Shown: positions 1 to 8,857, numbered from the stretch's first letter. The stretch: 30,433 nt of DNA from Citrobacter freundii (GCA_003243445.1 QFQQ01000072.1:1-30433); one strand, 5' to 3'. Program-made: numbers and translations. Notes: a model not told the origin generated them from the letters alone.

Positions 1-161
1 TTCAATTCCTTCAGGACGCTTCAACAGCAGTTAGCGTAAAATCTGCGGAATCAGCGGGACGTGTCCGCCGGAGGAGGAACCTTACGCAAGTCCGAAAATT
101 TGGGTATACGATAGTCCGCCGCGGCGGAGAGATTTAGAGGGGCCCTACGTTAAAATCTCTA
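1..161. repeat. Composite intergenic repeat (element A)
   Basis: No gene lies in 1-158. Bases 1-60 are the right-hand part of a class-1 foldback (words ATCTGCGGAA and CAGCGGGA) and match 30374-30433 at 57 of 60 positions. Bases 61-87 carry a GC-rich TCCGCC-type arm ending in CCTTACGC. Bases 115-128 are a perfect 14-bp palindrome, TCCGCCGCGGCGGA. Bases 128-135 and 153-160 (AGAGATTT/AAATCTCT) form an 8-bp inverted repeat around GAGGGGCCCTACG. The last arm overlaps the stop codon of the DUF6607 gene (159-161). It looks like several elements nested or joined end to end. Confidence 0.75.
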
Positions 162-1097
162 TTTCTGTTGCGCAACCGCCTTATCATCCTGCCCGATAAA
201 CCTGAACACCTCTGTTTTGATACGCGCATCTATCTCGCTATCGCTTATCTTCTTCGTTGCATAATCTTTCGCCAGCGCAAACAGATGATCATGCAACGGT
301 TTTCCGTCAACAGTTGTTTTTAATGCGATGGTTGTGTGTGTGGCAACATAGTCATCCCATGTTTTTCTTACTTTGGTCCAGAACGTTTTATTTTTTTCCC
401 AGTAGAATTTTGCTGCGGCACATTCTTTATCATCAAGGCGTTTATAGCTGTTGATACCTTTTTCTTCAGCGAGCAATTGATCGACGCCATTTTTGCGGAT
501 GATCTTCTGATTGTCCTGCTCGTGGATATAACCACTGTCATTAATGCTCAAACGATTTGTTCTCTTCAGAATATTATAGTCATTGCGTGTAGAATATTCG
601 CGGCGCGGCAGCGGGGCATCTGTTGTATTCTGCCAGATCGTTTTGTTATCGAGGCTTACCCATTGACTGAAGCCCTGGTAACGTGGTTCATCACTTACTT
701 CCCAAACCGTTTGCGTCCATTTGCCTTTTACTTTATCCGGGCTTACCGTTGTTTTTGTCCAGACTTTATCGCCTTCGTATTTCCAGATCACGGGATTTTC
801 ATACGTCCACTCTTCTCTCCAATGCTTCACGATCATTGAATCCGTGATCACCAGCAGATGTTGCATCACGATCTTCTTATCACTCACTTCAATCGGTAAT
901 GTCAACTCCACTCCACCGCTGATCGCTTCACGATCGTGGAATTTATAATCCTTATTCGGGGAAAATGTTTCAGCGTATTTGAACTCCACTTCGAAACACC
1001 CGCAGAGTTTATCAATTTTTGAACGGTCTGCAGGGGCTTGCGCCTGCGCCGCAACTGCTGTTAATCCTACCAGTACTGAGCCTATTATTTTTTTCAT
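159..1097 (-). CDS. DUF6607 family secreted protein
   Basis: A 312-residue protein that I recognise as the Bacteroidota family DUF6607; its biochemical role is unknown. The start chosen is the ATG at 1095-1097, because the protein then begins directly with a signal peptide (MKKIIGSV, hydrophobic stretch, cleavage near AQAQA); an upstream TTG at 1118 would put seven residues ahead of it. The mature protein is probably periplasmic. It has a CGCFEV motif near its N-terminus, is rich in Trp and charged residues, and has no membrane segment. It is the last gene of a minus-strand group with the HmuY-like lipoprotein and TonB receptor (266-nt gap), so a role in heme or iron handling is inferred from context only. 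Its stop codon lies in a repeat arm. Confidence 0.8.
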   Translation of the reverse strand: MKKIIGSVLVGLTAVAAQAQAPADRSKIDKLCGCFEVEFKYAETFSPNKDYKFHDREAISGGVELTLPIEVSDKKIVMQHLLVITDSMIVKHWREEWTYENPVIWKYEGDKVWTKTTVSPDKVKGKWTQTVWEVSDEPRYQGFSQWVSLDNKTIWQNTTDAPLPRREYSTRNDYNILKRTNRLSINDSGYIHEQDNQKIIRKNGVDQLLAEEKGINSYKRLDDKECAAAKFYWEKNKTFWTKVRKTWDDYVATHTTIALKTTVDGKPLHDHLFALAKDYATKKISDSEIDARIKTEVFRFIGQDDKAVAQQK

Positions 1098-1301
1098 TAC
1101 ATCAATTTTAGGTGACAAAAAAATGACAAAACGGGCGCGAAACCGTCACAGATCGGGAAAAACGAGTTACGCGATAAGGAAATCAAGAGGAGAAAGAGGG
1201 AAGAAGAAAAAGAGATAATAGCCCTTTTGACAGAGATTCTTCTTTACTGATTGAACCATAATGCGCCCTTAGCAGAATAAAGAAATAAAGCCTCCGCAAA
1301 C

Positions 1302-1320
1302 AAAAAAGGATACCAATCCT
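1302..1320 (-). terminator. Possible intrinsic terminator after the HmuY-like gene
   Basis: Read on the minus strand, AGGAT-TGGT-ATCCT forms a 5-bp hairpin followed by a run of T (1302-1307), about 45 nt downstream of the stop codon at 1364. The stem is short. The surrounding AAAAAGG...CCTTTTT (1303-1339) could add a second pairing. If it works, the DUF6607 gene would depend on read-through or its own promoter. Confidence 0.4.
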
Positions 1321-1363
1321 CAGACTGATACCCCTTTTTCTCTTTATCTCTTTAAACGCTTAG

Positions 1364-2770
1364 TTAAGCTTTTTTAACGAGTTTGAAATCAATTTCAGGA
1401 CGACCTCTTTCACCAGTATCACCAACACCCATTTTTACAAAACGAATCTTGTATATATTTCCCGCAGGATCTTTTATAAGATAGAAACGGTCACGTTTAA
1501 TGCCTGTGCCGGTCGTAACTCTCCATTTGCTGCCGATCGCATCTCTTGTAGTCAGCCAGGTAATGCCGGAAAGATTTGCTTCCGCAAATGCGTCAAATTT
1601 GGCAATTGTTTCAGCCTCTGTTGTTACGGTAGCACCTGCAGCCGGGGGAACTATCACCTCAGCAGCGCCCGCACCACCAAGATAGTTCAGCAGAATAAAA
1701 TCCTGGAACCAGTATGGGGTACCGTTGCCCGCATCATATGTGCCGTAAGTCCATGCGATATCCCAGCTGGCAGCTTTCGGTTCAACGCTTACGATCTTGC
1801 TGTTTTCAAGAGAAACAAAAGAGAAATTGTATCCCGCCGCTTTGGGTACTTCAATTGTTTTGATCGTTGTTTCGCTAAGCTTAGCGTATTCAACTTTATA
1901 ATTATCACCATTGCGGGTAACTTTTACTTTAAACCAATCGGCTTTGCTTGCACGGTTTGATTCATTTACCACGAGGTAAACTTTATTTTCCGCAGCATTT
2001 GCTGATACTTCAGCAAATACAGTCTTTGTAAGATCTCCCGTCCAGTTATCTACAACCGATACAGAGCCGGCGCCTGGATCAAAAGCCAGGTTGAGTGCAT
2101 CAGCATCAGCAATTGTAACAGCACTGATATCTGTTTTTGAAGTTGCACCGGCTGAAGCCTGGTAAGCCTGGTTCAGGATCACGCGGAAGTTTGACCCGCT
2201 TTGGAAACCGAGGTTCCAGCTTTTTCTGTCCGCAGTTACCGCAGCATTATTGCTGAAGTCAACATATACCTGGTTTGCATAGTTGGATGCGGTTGTTTTA
2301 CCAGGTATGATGAACGCAGTTGTTCCGGTAGAAACAATTGAGCTGAAACTTACTGTTGCCTCTTTAGTGGCACCCAACGTAAGGCTTCCGTATGAAGCAA
2401 GCGTGAATTTCACTTTCTCACCGCCGGACAGCAAGGCAGCGGAAGCTTTTGTTACCTTGAATGATACAGTATTGCTGTTTGCAGGAATAACAACTTTCAC
2501 TTCCGTTCCGGTTGCAGCAGGAGTCGTCGTAAAGTCAGTCCCGTAAATAGCACCAGTTGCAGTCATGGTGAGGGTTACAGGCACTTCAACAGATTCTGCG
2601 CGGTCCAATGTTATTGTTACGGTCGCTTCATTCTGAGCAGCATCCAGGCCAACCTCAGCAGCCTGGAAAGTGATGGTATTGGGCGGCAGCGGCGGATCGT
2701 CCTTTGAGCAGGAACTGACTACGACTGCGAGCGACGAGAAGAGGAGAAGAGACGCGATTAGTTTTTTCAT
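1364..2770 (-). CDS. HmuY-family lipoprotein with an added N-terminal beta domain
   Basis: A 468-residue predicted surface or periplasmic lipoprotein. The ATG at 2768-2770 is preferred over an in-frame TTG one codon upstream. A lipoprotein signal ends at Cys21 (VSSC), followed by KDDPPLPP. Residues about 30-145 look like a Calx-beta or Ig-like beta domain (alternating beta pattern, GTDF motif). The rest resembles the HmuY family, with two typical W-N/D-hydrophobic motifs at SWNLGF (184-189) and SWDIAW (335-340). HmuY proteins capture heme and pass it to a TonB receptor. Here the receptor gene lies 30 nt upstream, which supports that role. The protein has no histidine, so His-based heme ligation as in Porphyromonas HmuY is impossible. 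It is about twice the length of classical HmuY. Confidence 0.75.
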   Translation of the reverse strand: MKKLIASLLLFSSLAVVVSSCSKDDPPLPPNTITFQAAEVGLDAAQNEATVTITLDRAESVEVPVTLTMTATGAIYGTDFTTTPAATGTEVKVVIPANSNTVSFKVTKASAALLSGGEKVKFTLASYGSLTLGATKEATVSFSSIVSTGTTAFIIPGKTTASNYANQVYVDFSNNAAVTADRKSWNLGFQSGSNFRVILNQAYQASAGATSKTDISAVTIADADALNLAFDPGAGSVSVVDNWTGDLTKTVFAEVSANAAENKVYLVVNESNRASKADWFKVKVTRNGDNYKVEYAKLSETTIKTIEVPKAAGYNFSFVSLENSKIVSVEPKAASWDIAWTYGTYDAGNGTPYWFQDFILLNYLGGAGAAEVIVPPAAGATVTTEAETIAKFDAFAEANLSGITWLTTRDAIGSKWRVTTGTGIKRDRFYLIKDPAGNIYKIRFVKMGVGDTGERGRPEIDFKLVKKA

Positions 2771-2800
2771 CAATTTCAGTTTTGATATTTATTATAAATC

Positions 2801-4867
2801 TTAGCGATTGTGTTGCCAGTTGAATTGTACACCGAGAAAGTAAGACCTGCCATAACTCTTCAGCACAGGGCCGCTTGAACTATGCGCGCCGCCTGAAGAC
2901 ACGGATGTGTTCTGCAGACGTGTTACGTCAAACAGGTTTTTTACACCTGCATTCAGGCCAAGCAGTTTGCCCAGTTTTTTTGTGACCGTTACATCGGTCA
3001 GACTGAAACCTTCGATCTTCGTTTTGTTAAGAACCGGTGCTGTATTGGGAGCAGTCACGATCTCATAGCCCGGCGTCTGACCGGTGTATTTGAAGAACAT
3101 ACCAATGGTCATTCCGATCCTGCTGAAGCGGTAAAGAACATTGCTGTTCACTTCGGGAGACCAGAGGAATGAACTAAGTGTATTGCCTTTGTCCACAGTC
3201 GTATCTCCCTTCGTACTGTTATAACGGCCCGTGTAGGAAATACCTAATGAGAACTCCAGGTTCTTCCATACCAGGTTATTCTCCAGCAGAGCACCCGTTG
3301 TTTTAAAATGATCGATATTGATCAGTGTTGTCAAGGTTGGATTCACCGGATCGGTTGCATACGCGATCTGGTTCTCAAATTGATTATAGAAACCGGAAAC
3401 CGATGTATTTAACTGCAGATCTTTTTTATGGATAGCATGCCATGAAAGCGATGCGTTATAGCTGTTGGAATGCTCTGCTTTCAGATTTGGATTGCCTTCT
3501 ATATCATGGCTTGCATCATGGAAAGTAAAATATAACTCACGTAAAGCCGGCGCGCGGAAACCACGCGCATAAGATGCGCGGAGAGACCAGTCGGCAGACA
3601 GATCATATTTTAAATTCAGTGAAGGGATCACCGGTGGAGCATCATACACAGAGTTTTTGCTGAAGCGAACACCCGGACGGATATTCAATCTTCGTGCAGG
3701 TTTCAGCTCAGCAGAAGCAAAGAATGAGTAATCGTTGATCTGCGGTTCACCATGAATACGTTCGCCGGATGATTGGTCCGATTTCACTTCTATGCCCGGC
3801 TGCAATGTCACTTTATCAGAAAGAATATACTGCGCTGTAGTACGGAAGAAAATCATGCGGAATTTTGCAACATCCTGTGTTGCGGACGGATTCAGAAATT
3901 CCTGACCGGTTGAAAGATCCGAAATAGTGTTACGGCTTCTTCGCTGATAATCCTGGTATGATGCAGACGCATTCAACGACCATTTGGAATTAACGCGCCA
4001 GTCAGCCTGCGCCGTATGCGTATACCTGTTTGTTATATATTGTGCATCGGCGGCCTTATTATCCGATTGCGCGGCTCCTTTAGTAGTGATCTTTTCATCC
4101 AGGTAATCTAAACGGTACCATACATTGAGATTGTTCTTACGGAAACCGATATTTCCGCTTCCGAGATACTGGACCTTCGGCTTCCATTCCATTTCACGAC
4201 CGGTCTTTGTACCCTGCCATCCGCCAAAATCATTTCTTGTAAAACTTCCACCAGCGCTCCAGCCGCTTTGATGTTGCCACGCTAAACCAATATATTCATT
4301 GTGCACGCCCTCGCCCTTGAATGGCTCATAAGCTGACTCAACCGTTTCTTCCTGCACGCGCGCATTTACCTGTATTGAATTTCTTCCCTTTGCCACGTTC
4401 TTTTTAGTGATCAGGTTGATCACACCGGCCAAGGCATCTGTTCCATATACAACACTCATTGGCCCTTCAACCAATTCAATGCGTTCGATCGTATTGATAT
4501 CAACCTGGCTTAATGACTGACGTGTACTTCCGCGATCCACCAACGGCACTCCATCAAGAAGGATCTTCACATTTTGCCCGCTCATACCCATCAACTGGAT
4601 ATCTGTTTCACCAAGCGTGTAATCTGTTCCAAAACGAACGCCCAGTTCCGTATTCAATACACTCAACACATCGGTTGCTCCACGCATGGAGATCTTCTCC
4701 TGTGTGATCACCCGTACTTTATATACTGAATTCTTTAAGCTCTGCGGCCTGTACTGACCGGTGGTGATCACTACTTCGCCAAGCTCCTTTGCCCTGGTAC
4801 TATCTTCCTGTGCAAAGGCAAAGGATACACTTATAATAAAAAGAATGAGTAGAGATATTTTCTTCAT
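2801..4867 (-). CDS. TonB-dependent outer-membrane receptor, heme type (HmuR-like)
   Basis: A 688-residue TonB-dependent receptor. The start is the ATG at 4865-4867, giving a signal peptide that ends near AFAQ (residues 17-20); an upstream alternative start adds 17 unconvincing residues. The plug domain spans about 30-155 (motifs VLLDGVP-like ILLDGVPLVD and EGPMSVVYGTDALAGVINL). The 22-strand barrel fills the rest. In the barrel, FRAP (437-440) and NPNL (459-462), with histidines at 450 and 454 between them, match the FRAP/NPDL box of heme receptors. The gene probably imports heme using TonB-ExbBD energy. It is the first gene of the uptake group, followed after 30 nt by the HmuY-like lipoprotein. 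The substrate is inferred from these boxes and the heme-gene context. Confidence 0.88.
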   Translation of the reverse strand: MKKISLLILFIISVSFAFAQEDSTRAKELGEVVITTGQYRPQSLKNSVYKVRVITQEKISMRGATDVLSVLNTELGVRFGTDYTLGETDIQLMGMSGQNVKILLDGVPLVDRGSTRQSLSQVDINTIERIELVEGPMSVVYGTDALAGVINLITKKNVAKGRNSIQVNARVQEETVESAYEPFKGEGVHNEYIGLAWQHQSGWSAGGSFTRNDFGGWQGTKTGREMEWKPKVQYLGSGNIGFRKNNLNVWYRLDYLDEKITTKGAAQSDNKAADAQYITNRYTHTAQADWRVNSKWSLNASASYQDYQRRSRNTISDLSTGQEFLNPSATQDVAKFRMIFFRTTAQYILSDKVTLQPGIEVKSDQSSGERIHGEPQINDYSFFASAELKPARRLNIRPGVRFSKNSVYDAPPVIPSLNLKYDLSADWSLRASYARGFRAPALRELYFTFHDASHDIEGNPNLKAEHSNSYNASLSWHAIHKKDLQLNTSVSGFYNQFENQIAYATDPVNPTLTTLINIDHFKTTGALLENNLVWKNLEFSLGISYTGRYNSTKGDTTVDKGNTLSSFLWSPEVNSNVLYRFSRIGMTIGMFFKYTGQTPGYEIVTAPNTAPVLNKTKIEGFSLTDVTVTKKLGKLLGLNAGVKNLFDVTRLQNTSVSSGGAHSSSGPVLKSYGRSYFLGVQFNWQHNR

Positions 4868-4884
4868 AGTTGAAATTTGGGATG

Positions 4885-4892
4885 CAAAGTTC
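4885..4892 (-). promoter_or_regulatory. Candidate -7 box of the TonB receptor operon
   Basis: On the minus strand the sequence reads GAACTTTG, one mismatch from the Bacteroidota -7 consensus TAnnTTTG, 17 nt upstream of the ATG. The same octamer precedes hemH (13302-13309), and TAACTTTG precedes lpxA. No clear -33 TTG is visible. A transcript from here would have a very short leader. Confidence 0.4.
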
Positions 4893-5100
4893 TTCCGGTT
4901 AAAAGAAAAATTTGTCACGCTTCGATCATTCTGACAAGCAAGTACTCGTTTTCAGCGACGGATTTATTCGGCAGCAAATGTCTTTATGAGTTTGGAGGAA
5001 ACCTTGCTAAAAGAGGAAATGGAGTTTACGAGAGAAGGAAATAACATTAGATCGAAGACGATCGCATGACAGATGCGTGACATTTGAATGGATTATAGGC

Positions 5101-5307
5101 TCCCGCAGATAACGCAGATTTATCAGTCTGAACGTTGAGAACATATTCACGAATAGATAAGGTAGCAAAAAGAACTGCGCAGATAACGCAGATCAATTTC
5201 CGTTATCAGAAACTGATCTGCGTTATCTGCGCAGTAATAAGAAATGAATTCCCCATACAATCAGGGACTTCTTTAATCAGAAAGGTAAATTTGCAAAATC
5301 TGCGGGA
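5101..5307. repeat. Class-1 foldback element B
   Basis: A nested inverted repeat. The outer ends are TCCCGCAG (5101-5108) and CTGCGGGA (5300-5307). The inner arms 5174-5195 and 5214-5235 are a perfect 22-bp inverted repeat with an 18-nt loop. The inner arm contains GCAGATAACGCAGAT, the word GCAGAT repeated at a 9-nt step. The same nested layout recurs at 24245-24444. Confidence 0.9.
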
Positions 5308-5313
5308 ATCAAC

Positions 5314-6597
5314 CTATTTCTGCTTCAGGAATTCTCCTGTCATCTGGATCGTTCTGTCCAGATCAGCATAACTCAGTGCATTGTTCAAAAACCAGCTTTC
5401 GAACGGAGAAGGTGGCAGATAAATGCCTTTGGTTAACAGGAAATGAAAATACTCTTTAAATAAACTAATATCCGCAGCAGCAGCCGAACTGAAATCAGTC
5501 ACTTCATGATCTGTGAAATGAACACTGATCATACTGCCAAGCTGATTCACCATTGCCGGCTGATTGGCATTCTTCAGTACTTCTTTCAGGCCGTTGGCGA
5601 GGTAAATAGTTTTTTCTTCCAGTTCTTTATAAATAGAAGGATTCTCCTTCAGTTCTTTTAACAACGTATATCCCGCGATCATGGCAACAGGATTACCGCT
5701 AAGTGTGCCCGCCTGGTATACTTTTCCCAATGGCGCAACACTTTGCATGATCTCCTTTTTACCGCCGAATGCACCAACAGGCATGCCTGCACCGATCACT
5801 TTGCCATAGGTTACAAGATCTGCATCTATCTTTAATGTCTGCTGTGCACCGCCAGCAGATAAACGGAAACCTGTCATTACCTCATCAAAGATCAATACGA
5901 TCTTTTCTTCATCACAGAGCTGACGTATTCCTTCAAGGAAGCCGGGTTTGGGCAAAATACAACCCATATTGCCCGCAACAGGCTCAATAATGATCGCCGC
6001 TATCTTTTCTTTATTCTCCGAAACAAGTTTCTTTACTGCATCAAGATCATTATACGGAGCAACCAGTGTATCCTGGGCAACTGCTTCGCTGATGCCAGGC
6101 ACTTGTTGAATATCCAGTGTGGCAACACCGCTTCCCGCCTTTACCAGGAATGCATCGGCATGGCCATGATAACAGCCATCAAATTTGATGAATTTGTTCC
6201 GTCCGGTATAACCACGCGCCACCCTGATCGCACTCATACATGCTTCAGTGCCGCTGCTTACCATCCTGATCAGATCCACATTTGGCGTCATGCTTTTGAT
6301 CAGCTCGGCCATTTCTATCTCCAGTTCTGTTGGCGCACCGAATGATGTACCGCTGAGTACTTTTTCCTGTATGGCTTTTACAACAGGTTCATATGCATGG
6401 CCAAGGATCAACGGACCCCAGCTGGCGATATAATCAATGTATTGATTGCCGTCAGCATCATATAAATAAGCACCTTTTCCTTTGACCATGAAGATGGGTT
6501 CTCCTCCCACGCTTTTGAAAGCGCGAACCGGAGAGTTAACACCGCCCGGGATAGACTGCTGAGCACGGGAGAAAAGGGATGAACTTTTTGTGTACAT
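5314..6597 (-). CDS. hemL: Glutamate-1-semialdehyde 2,1-aminomutase
   Basis: A full-length 427-residue PLP enzyme that converts glutamate-1-semialdehyde to 5-aminolevulinate, the second committed step of the C5 heme pathway in the cytosol. Evidence: N-terminal SIPGGVNSPVRAF, the fold-type I aminotransferase core, the FDEVMTGFR motif (Asp238 contacting the PLP ring nitrogen) and the Schiff-base lysine in YGKVIGAG (Lys266). The conserved SGTEACMSAIR segment is at about 115-125. The start is the ATG at 6595-6597. The gene follows hemB after a 160-nt spacer filled by foldback element C. It completes the pathway with hemA, hemB, hemC, hemD, hemE, hemF, hemJ and hemH in this window. No anomalies were seen. 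Confidence 0.97.
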   Translation of the reverse strand: MYTKSSSLFSRAQQSIPGGVNSPVRAFKSVGGEPIFMVKGKGAYLYDADGNQYIDYIASWGPLILGHAYEPVVKAIQEKVLSGTSFGAPTELEIEMAELIKSMTPNVDLIRMVSSGTEACMSAIRVARGYTGRNKFIKFDGCYHGHADAFLVKAGSGVATLDIQQVPGISEAVAQDTLVAPYNDLDAVKKLVSENKEKIAAIIIEPVAGNMGCILPKPGFLEGIRQLCDEEKIVLIFDEVMTGFRLSAGGAQQTLKIDADLVTYGKVIGAGMPVGAFGGKKEIMQSVAPLGKVYQAGTLSGNPVAMIAGYTLLKELKENPSIYKELEEKTIYLANGLKEVLKNANQPAMVNQLGSMISVHFTDHEVTDFSSAAAADISLFKEYFHFLLTKGIYLPPSPFESWFLNNALSYADLDRTIQMTGEFLKQK

Positions 6598-6630
6598 AGT
6601 ATTCGTTTCAGAAATTTCTTCTGTGTTGAT

Positions 6631-6754
6631 CGATGTTCGATGTTCGATGGTCGATGGTCGACGTCAGTTCGAGGTTGTAATATGATATCGTGCTATCCTG
6701 GGCGACGATTCGATATTCGATGATCGACCATCGATCATCGGACATCGAACATCG
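6631..6754. repeat. Period-7 foldback element C (TCGATGT words)
   Basis: Arms 6631-6661 and 6724-6754 are inverted repeats matching at 29 of 31 positions, with a 62-nt loop. The left arm reads as TCGATGT, TCGATGT, TCGATGG, TCGATGG, TCGA, an exact 7-nt step. The element starts three bases downstream of the hemB stop codon (read on the minus strand) and lies between hemB and hemL. A second copy is at 13112-13234 and a single arm at 22355-22374. Confidence 0.9.
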
Positions 6755-6757
6755 CAC

Positions 6758-7735
6758 TTAACTATTCAACAACCTCACTGCATCTTTTGCAAAGTAAGTT
6801 GCAATGATATCCGCCCCTGCACGCTTGATTGAAGTCAGTATTTCAATGATAGCTTTGTTCTCATCGATCCAGCCTTTCTCAGCAGCGGCTTTTACCATTG
6901 CATATTCACCACTGATATTGTAGGCGCTTACCGGAATATCCACTGCGTTCTTCACTTCGCGGATGATATCGAGATAAGAAAGCGCAGGTTTTACCATCAC
7001 GATATCGGCGCCCTCTTCAATATCCATCAATGTTTCTTTAATGGCTTCAATGCGATTGGCATAATTCATCTGATAGGTCTTCTTATCACCAAAGCCCGGC
7101 GCGGAATCCAGCGCATCACGGAATGGGCCGTAGAAACAGCTTGCATATTTTGCACTATAGCTCATGATGCCAACCTTCGTAAAGTTATTCTCCTCCAGGC
7201 CCTGACGGATCGCTGCAATGCGGCCATCCATCATATCACTTGGCGCTACAAAATCAGCACCGGCCTCCGCATGACTTACACTCATTCTTACCAGCGCTTC
7301 TACTGTTTCATCATTTACGATCTCGCCATCTTTCACAATCCCGTCATGGCCATAAGACGAATAGGGATCAAGCGCCACGTCCGTCATTACAAGCATACCG
7401 GGCACTGCATCTTTGATCGCTTTGATGCTGCGCTGCATCAATCCATCTTTATTCCATGCCTCTTTGCCTGTATTATCTTTCAATTCATCTTTGCTTTTGA
7501 CAAAAAGCAGCACCGACTTAATACCAAGCGACCAAAGCTCTTTCACTTCTTTCACCGTATGATCGATGCTCATCCGGTAATATCCTTTCATAGAAGGGAT
7601 TTCCGTTTTTACATTCTCTCCTTCGTCCACAAATAATGGCGCGATAAAATCATTCGGCGTTAATATCGTTTCCGCAACGAGACTTCTTATTGCAGGGGTT
7701 GCTCTCAAAATCCGGTTTCTTCTTTGCAGGTACAT
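6758..7735 (-). CDS. hemB: Delta-aminolevulinic acid dehydratase (porphobilinogen synthase)
   Basis: A full-length 325-residue cytosolic enzyme that condenses two 5-aminolevulinate molecules into porphobilinogen. Both active-site lysines are visible: Lys196 in SYSAKYAS and Lys249 (Schiff base) in MVKPALSYLD. The metal-site segment at 119-132 reads DVALDPYSSYGHDG, with Asp in place of the three Cys of zinc-dependent enzymes. This is therefore the zinc-independent, magnesium-type variant (inference from the known family signature). The start is the ATG at 7733-7735. The gene lies between hemF and hemL on the same strand. Foldback elements D and C occupy the flanking spacers, so co-transcription would read through both hairpins. 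Confidence 0.97.
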   Translation of the reverse strand: MYLQRRNRILRATPAIRSLVAETILTPNDFIAPLFVDEGENVKTEIPSMKGYYRMSIDHTVKEVKELWSLGIKSVLLFVKSKDELKDNTGKEAWNKDGLMQRSIKAIKDAVPGMLVMTDVALDPYSSYGHDGIVKDGEIVNDETVEALVRMSVSHAEAGADFVAPSDMMDGRIAAIRQGLEENNFTKVGIMSYSAKYASCFYGPFRDALDSAPGFGDKKTYQMNYANRIEAIKETLMDIEEGADIVMVKPALSYLDIIREVKNAVDIPVSAYNISGEYAMVKAAAEKGWIDENKAIIEILTSIKRAGADIIATYFAKDAVRLLNS

Positions 7736-7769
7736 CGCACTTCTTTTTTAAAAATAAATTTAGTTTGAC

Positions 7770-7887
7770 AGTTCCAGAGGTTTCAGATGTTTCATAGGTT
7801 TAAGAGGTTCTCCCATCAGTAAAGGCTCTAACCTTTGGAACCTCTGGAACTTCTGAAACCTATCAAACTTATGAAACCTCCGGAACC
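7770..7887. repeat. Period-9 foldback element D, overlapping the end of hemF
   Basis: Arms 7770-7809 and 7848-7887 are inverted repeats matching at 33 of 40 positions. The left arm runs in 9-nt steps: AGTTCCAGA, GGTTTCAGA, TGTTTCATA, GGTTTAAGA, GGTT. The right arm, read in reverse, has the same 9-nt step and continues further (GGTTCCAAA). Bases 7869-7887 of the right arm are the stop codon and last codons of hemF. Confidence 0.85.
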
Positions 7888-8837
7888 TTTATTTCGGTCC
7901 ACTCGCGGGGATGCAAACACGCTTCCCATAACTTCGCCTCTTCCGATCCCGCCACAGGTTTATAATCATATTCCCACCGCGCGCGTGGCGGTAAGCTCAT
8001 CAGAATGCTTTCGGTGCGGCCATTTGTTTTCAGGCCGAAGATCGTACCTCTGTCGTGGATCAGGTTGAATTCAACATAGCGGCCACGGCGGATCTCCTGC
8101 CAGAACTGTTGTTGTTCGCCGAAGGCATTGTCCTTACGTTGCTGAACAATGGGCACATAAGCATCGAGAAAACAATTGCCGTTGGATTGCTGGAAACGGA
8201 ATAGTGTGTCAAGATCTGTTTCATCTGAAGGACGCAGGTGTTCATAGAACACACCGCCTATCCCTCTCATTTCATTGTTGCGATGGGTATTCATGAAATA
8301 CTCATCGCATTGATGTTTATATTTTGGATAAAGATCAGGACCAAATGGATCGATCGCTTTCTTCAACGTCTGATGAAAATGGATCGCATCTTCTTCATAT
8401 AAATAATAAGGCGTGAGATCTGCACCGCCGCCAAACCAGCGGTCTTTGATCTTTCCGTTCTCATCATACAACTCAAAATAACGCCAGTTGGCATGCGTTG
8501 TAGGAACATAAGGATTGCGCGGGTGGATAACCATTGAAAGACCACAGGCAAACCAGCTGGCTGCATCAACAGGTAACTGTCTGCGCATCATCTCTGTTAC
8601 TTCTCCATATACAACGGAGGTGTTCACACCGCCTTTTTCGAAGACATTGCCGTCTTTTATCACACGCGTTTTTCCACCGCCACCTTTTCCTTCCAGGCGC
8701 TCCCATTTATCTTCTACGAATGTTGCCTTGCCATCGACATCTTCAAGACCCTTGCAAATTGTATCCTGGAGATTGTGTATGTAGGAGATCCATTGGTCTT
8801 TGAAGAGTTCTTCTGTGTTGTTATTCATGTTGCTCAT
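7869..8837 (-). CDS. hemF: Oxygen-dependent coproporphyrinogen III oxidase
   Basis: A 322-residue oxidase that decarboxylates coproporphyrinogen III to protoporphyrinogen IX using O2, implying aerobic heme synthesis. Family motifs are present: SMVIHPRNPYVPTTHANWRY (about 101-120), WFGGGADLTPYY (134-145), GIGGVFYEHL (192-201) and the C-terminal PPRARWEYDY (283-292). The start is the ATG at 8835-8837; the ATG three codons later is equally possible. The C-terminus is odd. The family normally ends soon after the region at PREW (310-313), but here the reading frame runs into repeat element D, which encodes the last residues (VPEVS) and the stop. It follows hemE after a 192-nt spacer containing element E. 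Confidence 0.96.
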   Translation of the reverse strand: MSNMNNNTEELFKDQWISYIHNLQDTICKGLEDVDGKATFVEDKWERLEGKGGGGKTRVIKDGNVFEKGGVNTSVVYGEVTEMMRRQLPVDAASWFACGLSMVIHPRNPYVPTTHANWRYFELYDENGKIKDRWFGGGADLTPYYLYEEDAIHFHQTLKKAIDPFGPDLYPKYKHQCDEYFMNTHRNNEMRGIGGVFYEHLRPSDETDLDTLFRFQQSNGNCFLDAYVPIVQQRKDNAFGEQQQFWQEIRRGRYVEFNLIHDRGTIFGLKTNGRTESILMSLPPRARWEYDYKPVAGSEEAKLWEACLHPREWTEIKVPEVS

Positions 8838-8857
8838 TTTTTGATCGGCGAATAGGT

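Larger units (their letters stand above)
4868..5313. other. 446-base spacer between receptor gene and hemL
   Basis: Bases 4868-5100 contain the receptor promoter region and no recognisable gene or RNA. No convincing Fur box was seen. Bases 5101-5307 are foldback element B. The right end of that element lies six bases from the hemL stop codon. Confidence 0.7.

Noticed and set aside
336..839. 167-codon plus-strand frame opposite the DUF6607 gene
   Set aside because: Antisense shadow; the minus-strand frame has a signal peptide and family resemblance.
5101..5307. CRISPR array suggested by repeated GCAGAT words
   Set aside because: Words are 6-9 nt with no equal-length spacers, arms are inverted, and no cas genes are present.
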